Below are positions 53,222 through 62,449 of a DNA stretch of 64,000 nt, piece after piece. This DNA is from Celeribacter naphthalenivorans. Lineage in GTDB: Bacteria; Pseudomonadota; Alphaproteobacteria; Rhodobacterales; Rhodobacteraceae. A model generated the notes under the pieces. The model did not search any database, was not told where the DNA came from, and saw nothing but the letters and a program-made list of their open reading frames with translations. The number at the start of each line of letters is the position of its first letter. Within the stretch, counting starts at the first letter, position 1. Both the position numbers and the translations under genes were made by a program. The stretch covers positions 124,001-188,000 of the forward strand of contig NZ_JAIVLK010000010.1 of the NCBI RefSeq assembly GCF_020524585.1. The letters are read 5' to 3'.

Positions 53222-53659
53222 TCATACGTTGCGGCTATACTTCGCTTCGAGCCTATCCCTTGTCGCTTTATCGAGGAGATGGAGACGGCTTCGATTGTGC
53301 GCCACGTCTGCGTGCTTTACTTTCGCGGCGATCGGATTGCTCATGACACGCGGAAGATACTGTGTCTCGTAATCCTCAAGCGGCTGTTTCGTCATCGCAG
53401 CTACGGCGTCTGCGATCTCCGGGCCAAACCGCTCCGTTAAAATTTCCATCGACACCAGGCTGCGATCTGCACAGTCTTCCAAACTGTCATGCAGCAGGCC
53501 AACAATCTCGAATTTCAGCCCAAGATGCGCCACAGCGGCCGCAACTGCACGTACATGCTCTATATAGGGCACTCCAAGCTTATCGACCTGACCCGCGTGA
53601 GCTTTCTGTGCAAGTTCGAGTGCAGCAATGCGAAGATTTCCGTCCATGTTCTGAGACAT
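53222..53659 (-). CDS. Small HD-domain hydrolase
   Basis: The 145-residue protein has the conserved pattern of small HD phosphohydrolases related to the SpoT hydrolase domain: KAHAGQVDKLGVPYIEHVR, the His-Asp pair in GLLHDSLED (residues 57-58), and VKHADVAHNRSRL with the final metal-binding Asp. The ATG at 53659 has AGGA just upstream and replaces a TTG one codon earlier. No synthetase domain is present. Small alarmone or nucleotide hydrolysis is a family-based guess. Confidence 0.75.
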   Translation of the reverse strand: MSQNMDGNLRIAALELAQKAHAGQVDKLGVPYIEHVRAVAAAVAHLGLKFEIVGLLHDSLEDCADRSLVSMEILTERFGPEIADAVAAMTKQPLEDYETQYLPRVMSNPIAAKVKHADVAHNRSRLHLLDKATRDRLEAKYSRNV

Positions 53660-54015
53660 CAACTATCCTTTTAGAGGTAAGCCAAAACCTTTGCGCGCAT
53701 TGTCGGGCGGGTTTCCCACTTTGGGTCAACCAGCAGCATGACAGGCGCGAATGACATTTTGTAGGGGACTGTACAGCTGATAGGATAGCGTCCTTAGTGC
53801 AGTCGACAATGCTGTAAGTGCGCACAGTTCCAAGCTAAAATCGATTTCCGGAAGTTTGCTGCACGCCGCACGCATGTCCCGTTTGTGACTTGCTTAAGAT
53901 CGGCACATGCGTTTCACCCCCGCTCATGACGTAGTAGGCTCCATTTTCCCCTTGAGTTCAGCCTGCGCAAAACTAGGATCACCCTCATTCATTTATTTCA
54001 TTCCGGTATTCCCAC
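53660..54015. other. Intergenic region before vgrG
   Basis: This 356-base divergent gap is moderately AT-rich and contains a short palindrome CTGTACAG near 53768. It must hold the vgrG promoter, but I find no convincing -35/-10 pair, and no protein-like frame is present. Confidence 0.35.
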
Positions 54016-56103
54016 ATGTCTTTCTTTTCGCAAACCTCCCGCATGGGTCGCCTGACCACCGCACTTGGCGAGGACGTTTTGGTCCTGATGCGCTTTGAGG
54101 GCGAGGAGCGGATCAACGGGGTGTTTAGCTACCACGTCGACTGTCTCGCCTCCGCCGATGATATTGATTTCGATGCGCTTTTGGGCACGCACGCCACCGT
54201 CACGCTGCGCACCCATGACGGCTCGGACAAGCCTTTCGATGGCATTATTTCTGAGGCGCGCTGGATGGGCGCGGGCGAGAATGGCCATCGGTATCGGCTG
54301 ACGCTCAAGCCGTGGTTCTGGCTCGCGTCGCTCCGTCGCAACCAGCGGATTTTCCATAATAAAACCGTGATCGACATCCTCACCGAACTGCTCGGCGCCT
54401 ATGCTTCGGCGGGCAAGATGGAGACCCGGCTGACGCTCGAGTATCCCGAGCTCGAATACACCGTTCAGTACCGCGAGAGCGACATGGATTTCGCCGCGCG
54501 CCTCATGGAGCGGCACGGGATTTCCTATCATTTTGAACAGGATAGCGGCTCGCACCTGATGGTTCTGACCGACATTGTCGAGAGCCATGCGACCATCGGC
54601 GAGCGCCCGTTCAAGCCCTATGACGGCCACCATCAGGAAGAGATCGAGCACTTCTGGGAATGGCGGCCGGCGCGGCGGATCACGACGGGGGCTGTGCGGC
54701 TCACGGATTACAATTTCAAGACGCCGACCGCGGCGATGGAAACCAATTCTTCATCTTCTTCGAGCTATGCTCAGGGCCAGATCGAAAGCTTTGACTGGCC
54801 GGGGGATTACCTCGACCAGGGCCGTGGCGATGTGGTCGCCCGGCTGCGCTCAGAAGGCGAGACCGGCCAGGACCGGCGCTTTGAGGCGCAGGGCGATATT
54901 CCTGCGCTTGGTGCGGGGCTACGAGTGACGCTTGGCGGCGAGCCTCTGCCGGGCACGGGAGAGGACTACCTCTGCCTTGTGGCGCATCACAGCTACACGT
55001 CGGACAATTACGGCTCCGGCGGCGAAGAGGGCGACGGCTACGCCTACACCGGGCGCTATGTTTTGCTGCCCGCCGACGCGCCTCTGGTTCCGGAACTGAA
55101 GACCGCGCGCGCCGATGTGAAGGGGCCGCAAACGGCGGTCGTCGTGGGCGATGGCGAGATCGACTGCGACGAATACGGGCGCATTCTGGTGCAATTCCAC
55201 TGGGATCTGGACGCCGCCTATTCGATGCGCTGCCGGGTGTCGCAATCCTGGGCCGGTAACGGCTGGGGCGGCATGGTGATCCCTCGGATCGGCATGGAAG
55301 TCGTGGTCGAATTCCTCGACGGCGACCCGGACAAACCGCTGGTGACAGGGTGCGTGTATAACGGCAAGAATGCGGTGCCGTATGATTTGCCCGCGAACAA
55401 GACACGGAGCACCTTCCGGACGGATACGCATGAGGGCGAAGGGTTCAACGAGCTTCGATTTGAGGACAAAAGGGGTGAGGAGGAGGTGTTCCTTCATGCT
55501 CAGAAGGATCGCAATGAGAAGATTCGCAACAATCACACGGAGCGGATTGATCATAACTGGGTTCAGAGCATTGGTGGTTTCAAGGGAGCTGAAATAGCCA
55601 GAAGCTCCTCAGAAGTCGTTAGCATCAGCAAAAGTGTGATCGTAGGAAAATCCCCACGCCACCCACATCTCGATAAGCGTTTGGAGAGCGATCAGGGGAT
55701 TGGTTCTCTTGCAACCAACACTGGCTTGAAAAACTTTTTTTGGCCCCCTTCTGGCTGTATGCAAACTCAAATTGAATTTGACTCAGAAACGACTGTTGGG
55801 CGGCTTTTTTCTTTAAGTGCAGGCGAGACCGTGAAAATCAATTCCCCAAAATTTGACGTTACGACAGCACAACAGTTGACCCTGACATCGTCGGTTTCAA
55901 CAGGCGTGAATGCGAAAAATAGCCTTTCTTTAAACGGCGGGGACCAAGTCATAATCTCTTCTGGAAAAGCCCGAATTGTTCTTAGCAAGGATGGAACTAT
56001 TGCTCTGAAAGGAACCCAGTTACTGGTCCAAATGGATGGAGATACCGAATTTGTAAACGGCTCAAAATTCTCCATTGTTGCTGCAAAAATTAATTTGAAC
56101 TGA
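54016..56103 (+). CDS. vgrG: Type VI secretion spike protein VgrG (TssI)
   Basis: The 695-residue protein has the phage gp27-like part (VLMRFEGEERINGVFSYHVD; YRESDMDFAARLMERHGISY), the gp5 OB-fold (GEIDCDEYGRILVQFHWD; SQSWAGNGWGGMVIPRIGME) and the repeat-rich needle (DGDPDKPLVTGCVYNGKN). No extra effector domain is fused at the C-terminus. The first ~510 codons are GC-rich like the chromosome. From about 55560 to the stop the sequence is much more AT-rich and lower in similarity to typical VgrG needles. It forms the tip that carries the downstream cargo. Confidence 0.93.
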   Translation: MSFFSQTSRMGRLTTALGEDVLVLMRFEGEERINGVFSYHVDCLASADDIDFDALLGTHATVTLRTHDGSDKPFDGIISEARWMGAGENGHRYRLTLKPWFWLASLRRNQRIFHNKTVIDILTELLGAYASAGKMETRLTLEYPELEYTVQYRESDMDFAARLMERHGISYHFEQDSGSHLMVLTDIVESHATIGERPFKPYDGHHQEEIEHFWEWRPARRITTGAVRLTDYNFKTPTAAMETNSSSSSSYAQGQIESFDWPGDYLDQGRGDVVARLRSEGETGQDRRFEAQGDIPALGAGLRVTLGGEPLPGTGEDYLCLVAHHSYTSDNYGSGGEEGDGYAYTGRYVLLPADAPLVPELKTARADVKGPQTAVVVGDGEIDCDEYGRILVQFHWDLDAAYSMRCRVSQSWAGNGWGGMVIPRIGMEVVVEFLDGDPDKPLVTGCVYNGKNAVPYDLPANKTRSTFRTDTHEGEGFNELRFEDKRGEEEVFLHAQKDRNEKIRNNHTERIDHNWVQSIGGFKGAEIARSSSEVVSISKSVIVGKSPRHPHLDKRLESDQGIGSLATNTGLKNFFWPPSGCMQTQIEFDSETTVGRLFSLSAGETVKINSPKFDVTTAQQLTLTSSVSTGVNAKNSLSLNGGDQVIISSGKARIVLSKDGTIALKGTQLLVQMDGDTEFVNGSKFSIVAAKINLN

Positions 56104-56111
56104 GAATCTTA

Positions 56112-57041
56112 ATGGCTGATAAGCACTATTTCCCTTACGGAAAAGATTTGCGGCATCCTGAACGGTGGCTAGGTCGTTATGATACAAAATCCCGATATTG
56201 GCATGCCACCTATATAGGTGGGTGGCCCGTTGGGGCATTCCTAAATGGGCATACTATTGCGTTGTTCGGAACGGAATCCCTAAGCGCAGCAGTTGTGACA
56301 CTTTTTAGCTATGGCTTACAGGGCACGCTTTCACCAGGAAAAGCCGTTAAATGGGCGCGGGGTGCTAGCAGAACAGCGGGCGCACCTAGCCGCATCTCGA
56401 AAGATATCGAACAGAGGTCAGAGGAACTTCAGAAACGGCAGGCAATATCCGGCAAACTGCATAAAGCACCGAAGTTCATCTCCGAAATAACTGAACTGAA
56501 CTCTGCAATCGATATTTTCAACGTATGCCAAGGATACGGAACAACAGTGCGGTGCGATATTCCGATGAGTTTAGCCGATCTCGACGGAATGTCCGGAGGT
56601 ATCGCTGGAGGTGAAATTGAAATGATTGGCGCTGCATCAATCTATGCGATTACAGGGCAAAAAGTTAGCACCTCTCCTTTGCGGACATCCAATTATTTTG
56701 TCGATCAGCAAGTCTATAATATCAAGGGTGGCTTCGTTGGTATTGGCGGAGGTATCGCGGGAGGCATCTGGAAAGTTAGAGAATTCTACGATGGCTCGAC
56801 ACTAAACGATCCTGACAATGACCGCCCTCTTGAAGTAATCCGCGCCGGCGATCAGGAAACAATCCTAGAGAAGAACTTTGGTGACGTGACGAATGTTGGG
56901 TTGGATGAGAAGCCATACTATCGTTATTACGATTCTCCCGAATACATCAGACATTTACCCTCACTTTATGCGTCAATTCCTGACAGCATCATCGAGCTCG
57001 GAAATATGTATGCGGAAGAACAAAAGGTATTGAACCCATGA
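56112..57041 (+). CDS. Candidate type VI secretion effector, family unknown
   Basis: The 309-residue protein lies 8 bases after vgrG and overlaps the next gene by ATGA, the usual place for a cargo toxin. There is no signal peptide. Three Gly/Ala-rich hydrophobic stretches stand out: ~37-72 (VGAFLNGHTIALFG), ~170-195 (GAASIYAITG) and ~210-226 (GFVGIGGGIAGGIW). No lipase, nuclease, NADase or peptidoglycan-hydrolase motif was recognised. A membrane-acting toxin is one possibility. Base composition is far more AT-rich than the chromosome, which suggests transfer. Confidence 0.6.
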   Translation: MADKHYFPYGKDLRHPERWLGRYDTKSRYWHATYIGGWPVGAFLNGHTIALFGTESLSAAVVTLFSYGLQGTLSPGKAVKWARGASRTAGAPSRISKDIEQRSEELQKRQAISGKLHKAPKFISEITELNSAIDIFNVCQGYGTTVRCDIPMSLADLDGMSGGIAGGEIEMIGAASIYAITGQKVSTSPLRTSNYFVDQQVYNIKGGFVGIGGGIAGGIWKVREFYDGSTLNDPDNDRPLEVIRAGDQETILEKNFGDVTNVGLDEKPYYRYYDSPEYIRHLPSLYASIPDSIIELGNMYAEEQKVLNP

Positions 57042-57667
57042 AGAAATATTTCTCCGTTGTCGTGTTTAGCTTCTCTATGGTCAGCACAGCCTGTTCTGAA
57101 GAAACAAAGCTGGTTCCTTTTGCAATCTCAGCGGAACAAGACAGTGCCGAAATTGAAACTCTGCTCATTGAACATGACATGTGTAGTGTAACCAAACCTA
57201 CCGACAGTCTCTGGGAAGGAATTGAAAAAATAGATGCTAAAATTGGGCATTCCGATTGGGCATGGACCTGCTCAGTAAATTTTTCTGAGCATGTTTTAAG
57301 AAAGGTATCCGTCGAAAAATGGGTTAAGCCAGGTCGACAGAAAGTTTTAGCTGCCGCAGGCGACATAACACATAGCGGTGTAAATGTACTGGATACGGTT
57401 CCAAAACTGCAGACAGAGTGGCCGAGCGGTGCGTTTAAATACTACGAGACTTCCTTGCGGGTTCTTGCAGAAAATTATGCATTTTCTGTAGATAGAGGGG
57501 TTGGTTTTGTCGGCCTGGATGGCCGGTATATGGCATTCAATCCTCCGCTCGAAAAAAGTAATACAGCAAATACTACACAATATAGATGTAGGAGTATTGT
57601 TGGAATCTGTGTTTCCGGCTTCTTCGTCGCCAATGGTGAAATTTATCCAATGATTTATAGACCTTAA
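57038..57667 (+). CDS. Candidate immunity lipoprotein for the upstream effector
   Basis: The 209-residue protein begins with a lipoprotein-like signal (VVVFSFSMVSTAC, Cys at residue ~19). Further cysteines occur at CSVTK, WTCSV, YRCRS and GICVS, suggesting disulfide bonds in the periplasm. Its ATG overlaps the effector stop codon by four bases. Periplasmic location and tight coupling are typical of immunity proteins that neutralise envelope-targeting toxins. No family was recognised, and base composition matches the AT-rich effector gene. Confidence 0.55.
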   Translation: MKKYFSVVVFSFSMVSTACSEETKLVPFAISAEQDSAEIETLLIEHDMCSVTKPTDSLWEGIEKIDAKIGHSDWAWTCSVNFSEHVLRKVSVEKWVKPGRQKVLAAAGDITHSGVNVLDTVPKLQTEWPSGAFKYYETSLRVLAENYAFSVDRGVGFVGLDGRYMAFNPPLEKSNTANTTQYRCRSIVGICVSGFFVANGEIYPMIYRP

Positions 57668-57672
57668 GCATA

Positions 57673-58302
57673 ATGTATCTCGAACAAAATTTTCGTCCGG
57701 CATTTATCTGGTTCGTGCTTCAAAAGAATGCCGCGCACTGGAATGATCAGTTTTTTAATGGAGCACTTCCCGAAAACCTAGTGCCGTTGGACATGGAAGA
57801 CAGAACTTTTTTAAAGGAATTGCAGTCGTATAATTCTAAAAAATGGTTGTCGCTCTGTGATGCTCTCGGCCCGACCGTCTACGGCGCGATCGCCCTCTCC
57901 TGGTGCAAAGACGCCGAGCTTTCACAGGTCTGGGAAGGCTGGCATGCCTCCGGTTTCCCCCTCAAACCAAGCCCCGAATTCGAACGCCCTGCCCGCTTCA
58001 TCAATCCCACACTCATGCCGGTGAGCGACAGCCTGCATGACATCCTCAACGCCGAGGCGCGCAAGCACGAGGACTCCGAAATCCACACCCTCGCCATCTG
58101 TGCCCGTATCGCCGCCGTGCAGGGGCCGCTCAAATTCGACATCCCGCTCGACAGCCTGAAAACCGCCCCGCCACAGATCGCGGCGTTTCTTAAATCGCGG
58201 ATGCTCGAAAAACCGGATCGCACAGCGGAAGAGAACGCCCTGATCGCGACATGGTCGGCGACGGTCAAGGGCACGGAATTCGACATCTGGGAGAGTGCAT
58301 AA
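57673..58302 (+). CDS. Unknown protein in the type VI island; composition changes inside the gene
   Basis: The 209-residue protein has no recognised domain or signal peptide. Its first ~57 codons (to about 57845) are AT-rich like the effector and immunity genes; the rest is GC-rich and alphaproteobacterial in codon use, with a helical character (NAEARKHEDSEIHTLAICAR). Its stop codon overlaps the PAAR start (TAATG). Position between an effector pair and a PAAR gene suggests a chaperone or adaptor for loading cargo. The N-terminal part may be specific to the particular cargo. Confidence 0.6.
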   Translation: MYLEQNFRPAFIWFVLQKNAAHWNDQFFNGALPENLVPLDMEDRTFLKELQSYNSKKWLSLCDALGPTVYGAIALSWCKDAELSQVWEGWHASGFPLKPSPEFERPARFINPTLMPVSDSLHDILNAEARKHEDSEIHTLAICARIAAVQGPLKFDIPLDSLKTAPPQIAAFLKSRMLEKPDRTAEENALIATWSATVKGTEFDIWESA

Positions 58303-58592
58303 TGCCAGCAGCAGGACGCAAGGGCGACACAGGATCGGACCACGACGGCTTCCCGCCGACGCCCGCCACATCGGGGAGCGGGGACGTGTACATCAACGGC
58401 AAACCTGCGCTCCGACAAGGCGACAGCTTCGCGCCGCATTCCAAACCCAAACACCCGGCGCACGGGCGCAGCCTCTCGGGCGGGTCTGGCACGGTGTTCA
58501 TCAACGGCAAACCGGCTGGCCGCGTCGGTGACGCGATTGATTGCGGGGGCAGTGTGTCGAGTGGGTCGGGGGATGTGTCGATTGGTGGGTGA
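58302..58592 (+). CDS. PAAR-repeat spike-tip protein
   Basis: The 96-residue protein has paired PAAR-type repeats: VYINGKPALRQGDSF and VFINGKPAGRVGDAIDCGG, with His residues (APHSKPKHPAHG) and Cys for the zinc site. Small size without extra domains indicates a plain spike cap that sits on VgrG. The start at 58302 overlaps the preceding stop. It belongs to the same island as vgrG but lies on the GC-rich side of the composition boundary. Confidence 0.88.
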   Translation: MPAAGRKGDTGSDHDGFPPTPATSGSGDVYINGKPALRQGDSFAPHSKPKHPAHGRSLSGGSGTVFINGKPAGRVGDAIDCGGSVSSGSGDVSIGG

Positions 58593-58781
58593 GAAAACCT
58601 AGGTCACATCGGTGTGCGCCCTCACGCAATTCTGTCCCAGAAAATTGAAATCTTAGATGACATGATCGATGGCTCGAAACTGTAACCGACCCTGAACTGC
58701 AGATACAGATGGATCACGACGCATTTGCGGAGAACGGCATTGGACCAGGTCCGGCGCGCGGTTCAGCCTGCCAATGAGCGT

Positions 58782-59687
58782 TCACTCAATGTCGAAATCC
58801 GGCAGGGTCTTGGTGAGCTTGCTCATATCGACCTCCGCCAAAAAGCGTGAGCGCGGCGCTGGCAGCGTGCTTCCGTCACTCAGACTTATTCGATATCCGT
58901 TCGCAGCCTTATCGACCTTCGTGATCTGACTGTACGCGATCCAATAGCTTCGGTGAATGCGTGCCCCCAGATCTTTGGGCATCTTGTCGGCCGCACCCGA
59001 CAGGCTGATCCTCGCAATCCGATTGCCTGAATCGGTGGTGCAAATAAGGACGTAGTTCTGCTGTGCCTCAATCTTTACGATGCTTGCGGCGTCAAGCGTT
59101 TCCGCCCCCAGCGTGACAAATCTCGAGTGCGCGCCTTCTGGCCTCTGATCATCCTGCGTGGCGTGCGCAGCCGGGCTGGCTTTTGGGGCATGTTTCCGCA
59201 TGTCCTTCAAAGCACTCGGAATGACGAAATTGCCGAGGACCGTCAGCAGCATTTCATTGATGAAACTATTGAACACGACCTGAAAGAAGAGAGACTTTAG
59301 TTTAAGCGGTTCGCCTCCCAGAAGGTATGTGAACCAATACCAAAACGGGGTCGTGACAGTGACCAAGACGATTACTAGGCCAATCGACCAGACGACGACC
59401 GCCCTCTTGCGCCGCATTAGGTATGCGTAGAGTTTTAACGAGAGCATGAACTCCAACCACCCGAACACGACCGCCAAAGTGAGTAGAATAAAGCGCTGCA
59501 TGAAGGGCAGAGTGTTGGCGTTGTCCCAAGGCGCAAGTAGGGTAAATATCATAATAAATGAGAGCATCGCGATCAGAATGAAGCGATGCGACAGGAGCGT
59601 CAGACATTTATCCGCCCCAAATGTCACTGACGTTCCATTTAGGTACTTAAGAGTTATCTGCACGGGCGGCTTCTGCGCGGTATCCAT
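58782..59687 (-). CDS. Membrane-bound LytTR-family transcriptional regulator
   Basis: The 301-residue protein has about four membrane helices in the first ~160 residues (FILIAMLSFIMIFTLLAPW; VVWSIGLVIVLVTVTTPFWY) and a C-terminal LytTR DNA-binding domain (VKIEAQQNYVLICTTDSGN; ARIHRSYWIAYSQITKVDK). There is no receiver domain, so it probably senses a signal through its membrane part. The ATG at 59687 is preferred to the GTG at 59720, which lacks a ribosome site. It is divergent from the RTX-Hint gene. Confidence 0.82.
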   Translation of the reverse strand: MDTAQKPPVQITLKYLNGTSVTFGADKCLTLLSHRFILIAMLSFIMIFTLLAPWDNANTLPFMQRFILLTLAVVFGWLEFMLSLKLYAYLMRRKRAVVVWSIGLVIVLVTVTTPFWYWFTYLLGGEPLKLKSLFFQVVFNSFINEMLLTVLGNFVIPSALKDMRKHAPKASPAAHATQDDQRPEGAHSRFVTLGAETLDAASIVKIEAQQNYVLICTTDSGNRIARISLSGAADKMPKDLGARIHRSYWIAYSQITKVDKAANGYRISLSDGSTLPAPRSRFLAEVDMSKLTKTLPDFDIE

Positions 59688-60053
59688 CTGGCTCACTTTA
59701 ATTGGCTTGAAGATTCTCACAACTGGCGATGCGTGCGTTTCAATGCGTCAGCTGGGTAAGTGACACTATTCACCCAAATGTGGCGAAACAAGGAGGGTTT
59801 AGGGGGAAACATCGTGATGCGTCGTCATGCCGACCAAATCGCATCGCCCAGAGACAGCTCATGTCTGACACTTTTCGCCACGACCTGGCACAACACGCCG
59901 CTCAGAGCCTACCACCTCATTCAGTGAACTGCTTTCACGTTTCCACCTCGGCTTACGCCACATATCCGACAGCAAAAGTGCGCCCGCTCTTTCGTCCCTT
60001 CGTCCCAAAGTTCGTCCCTTTGCCCCTTAATCATCGCGTCGAACAGGAGGTTT
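59688..60053. promoter_or_regulatory. Divergent control region with TTCGTCCC direct repeats
   Basis: Three copies of TTCGTCCC lie at 59991-59998, 59999-60006 and 60011-60018, about 35-60 bases before the RTX-Hint start. LytTR proteins bind directly repeated short motifs, so these may be sites for the adjacent regulator. No other clear promoter elements were seen, and the open frame through this region has no protein-like character. Confidence 0.4.
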
Positions 60054-61940
60054 GTGAAGAAAGTCATGGATCGACTTTTCGATTCCGGTCGCAGCGCGGC
60101 GCGGAACGCAAAGGCGAATGGGGGCGAAAGCCAGCGCGCGACATCTGCAAGCCCAGATGACGGTGCGAGTACGCAAGTAAAGGGGTATGTGACTATGGCG
60201 TTAACTCAAGTTCCTACCAATGACGGCAGCGGGGTCACCCTTGTCACGTCCTCGTTGGATCTGACGAGCGGTGCGGTCTACGGTATCACCGAGGGTGATT
60301 TGCAAAGCTTCGACATCGATGCCAACAACGACGGCTGGAATGCGTCCGGCGAAACTGTCGTCGTGAACGGTGTCGAAACAACCATCGTGAACATCTATGC
60401 CGTCGACGTCGAGTTGACACTGACAGATGGCACGGTCATCAATTGGGACGTCTATGGCTCCCCGGAGAATGCCCGCGTCCTCGAGTTGGAAAACGGCGAT
60501 TACCTTTGGTATCTGGCCAGTGTCCCGCCAGAATATCAAAACGCAGTCATCGACACTTTCGAGGTTCAGTCAAGTTGGTTGCTGAGTGTGGATTATCTCG
60601 GACACTATACTCCGTACTCGATCGACCTCAGCGACGGCCTCCCTGACGGCATTGTCGAAGGCACTGAAGGCGATGACTTTATTGATGTGAGCTACTTGGG
60701 TGACCCCGAGGGCGACATGGTCGACAACAGAGACAACACGGGGGCAGGTGTCGACATCGGAGGCGCCCCGGGATCGCATGACGACCTGATCGAAGCCTAT
60801 GGCGGCAACGATACCGTCTATGCCGGCCGGGGAAATGACTGGGTCTACGGCGGCGACGGAAATGACACGATTTACGGTGAAAGAGGCGATGACACGCTCT
60901 ATGGCGAAGCCGGAAATGACACGCTCGATGGCGGTTCCGGCGATGACATTCTCGATGGGGGCACCGGCGATGATGTTCTGACCGGGGGGGCCGGAAACGA
61001 CACGTTCGTCGTCGGTCCGACGGACTCGGGTCATGACATAATCACCGATTTCAACACCGGGAACTCCGGGCCGATCAACGATGGCGACCAGTCCAACAAC
61101 GACTTTGTCGATCTGTCCGCCTTTTATAACCAGGAAAACTATGATGCCGCCGTCGCCGCGGGGGACATTGATCCGACTGTCATCAAGAACCCGCGGCAAT
61201 GGATGCGCGCCGACCAAGACGACGATGGTATCTTAAACGACATCCATGCTTGGGGGGCGGGGAACAGTCTGACCATTGAGAATGGCGGTTCTGCGGTGTC
61301 CGGGACCGATCTGACCTGGGACAACACGAATGTCATCTGCTTCGTGTCTGGGACGCTGATCACCACCGCATCTGGACTGGTTCCGGTCCAAGACCTCAGC
61401 CCCGACGATCTGGTTTTGACGCGTGACCATGGCTTCCGTCCGGTGCGCTGGATCGGGTCGACCAAACGCCCGGCAACGGGCAAGGTCGCGCCCATTTTGA
61501 TCCCTGAGGGCACCTTGGGCAACGCGCGCGATCTGATGGTGTCACCGAACCACCGGATGCTGATGAAGGGCGCAGAGGTGGAGCTGCTCGTGGGTCACAG
61601 CGAAGTTCTGGTGGCCGCAAAACACCTGCTGGACGGCAAACATGTGCGCCAAGTCGAAGGCGGGACGGTCGAATATTGGCATATCCTGTTCGACGACCAT
61701 GAAATCATCCTCGCCGAAGGCGCCTGGTCGGAAAGTTTCCACCCGGGCAAAGAGGGATTGGGCACCCTGTGCGAAGACACGCGGGCGGAAATCCTGGAGC
61801 TTTTCCCGGAGCTGGACGCGGACCATGCTGATGCCGACAGAACCACGGCCCGCATGGCTTTAAAAAGCCATGAAGCGGCCTTGCTGCGTCCGACCATCGC
61901 GCATGGTCACATGGCGCAAGGGGCAGCGTCATGTTGGTGA
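60054..61940 (+). CDS. Secreted RTX-repeat protein with C-terminal Hint domain
   Basis: The 628-residue protein has a variable N-terminal region, about six to seven GGxGxDxL-type calcium-binding nonapeptides (for example [20 protein letters not shown], at ~250-315) and a Hint (hedgehog/intein-like) domain beginning at Cys429 ([19 protein letters not shown]). RTX repeats indicate type I secretion with folding in external calcium. Hint domains perform self-cleavage or remain as structural relics. AGGAGG lies 3 bases before a GTG start; an ATG at 60066 is an alternative. The gene overlaps the next one by ten bases. Confidence 0.82.
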   Translation: MKKVMDRLFDSGRSAARNAKANGGESQRATSASPDDGASTQVKGYVTMALTQVPTNDGSGVTLVTSSLDLTSGAVYGITEGDLQSFDIDANNDGWNASGETVVVNGVETTIVNIYAVDVELTLTDGTVINWDVYGSPENARVLELENGDYLWYLASVPPEYQNAVIDTFEVQSSWLLSVDYLGHYTPYSIDLSDGLPDGIVEGTEGDDFIDVSYLGDPEGDMVDNRDNTGAGVDIGGAPGSHDDLIEAYGGNDTVYAGRGNDWVYGGDGNDTIYGERGDDTLYGEAGNDTLDGGSGDDILDGGTGDDVLTGGAGNDTFVVGPTDSGHDIITDFNTGNSGPINDGDQSNNDFVDLSAFYNQENYDAAVAAGDIDPTVIKNPRQWMRADQDDDGILNDIHAWGAGNSLTIENGGSAVSGTDLTWDNTNVICFVSGTLITTASGLVPVQDLSPDDLVLTRDHGFRPVRWIGSTKRPATGKVAPILIPEGTLGNARDLMVSPNHRMLMKGAEVELLVGHSEVLVAAKHLLDGKHVRQVEGGTVEYWHILFDDHEIILAEGAWSESFHPGKEGLGTLCEDTRAEILELFPELDADHADADRTTARMALKSHEAALLRPTIAHGHMAQGAASCW

Positions 61941-62449
61941 AAGGGGCTCGTATTCAGTGCGATCGCGATGGCCAAAGCAAAGCGGTTGAGGACTTGGCTG
62001 TCGGCGACCGGATTTTCGATCCGGTGCTCAACAGCCGCATCGCGATCGTGGACATTCTGTCCCGCACGATCCGCTTCACCGAAGGAGACCGCTCTTTGCA
62101 CGCCGCTCTCTGGCCGCTGCGCGTTGGGCCCAGCGCCTTAGGGCCAAACATGCCGCAAGACGTTGTGCATGTTTCTCCGGGGCAAACCGTTTTCTCGGCG
62201 GCGGGCAAAGAGAGCCCGAACACACTTGAGCAATGCAGCGCCTTGGAGCTGGCAGAGCAATCGTTTGATGTTCAGACCTGTGTCATGCATGAGGTCGAGT
62301 ACATTGCGCTCTTTACGGAGCTGCCGCAAATCATGAACGTCAATGGCTTGCTGCTACAGAGTTATTCTTATGTCGCGCTCTACGTGAGCGACGCACAGTG
62401 CAATTTGCTCCGACAACGCGGCGGGCACTCTCCGTGGGGTACGCTATGA
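61931..62449 (+). CDS. Hint-like protein lacking the catalytic cysteine
   Basis: The 172-residue protein begins [20 protein letters not shown], which aligns with the start of Hint domains (CFxxGTxIxT...VEDL.VGD). The first Cys is replaced, although [14 protein letters not shown] is kept. The C-terminal part ([20 protein letters not shown]) matches the last Hint strands. It has no signal peptide. The start lies ten bases inside the RTX-Hint gene, so translation is probably coupled. Splicing or cleavage by itself is unlikely; a helper role for the neighbouring Hint protein is a guess. Confidence 0.65.
   Translation: MLVKGARIQCDRDGQSKAVEDLAVGDRIFDPVLNSRIAIVDILSRTIRFTEGDRSLHAALWPLRVGPSALGPNMPQDVVHVSPGQTVFSAAGKESPNTLEQCSALELAEQSFDVQTCVMHEVEYIALFTELPQIMNVNGLLLQSYSYVALYVSDAQCNLLRQRGGHSPWGTL

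Noticed and set aside
55560-57860. Prophage or transposon insertion as the cause of the AT-rich block
   Set aside because: No transposase, integrase, terminal repeats or target duplication was seen. The breakpoints lie inside coding frames that remain open, which fits recombination better.
59729-60160. 143-codon plus-strand frame before and overlapping the RTX-Hint start
   Set aside because: It crosses the repeat-containing control region and overlaps a better-supported gene in another frame.
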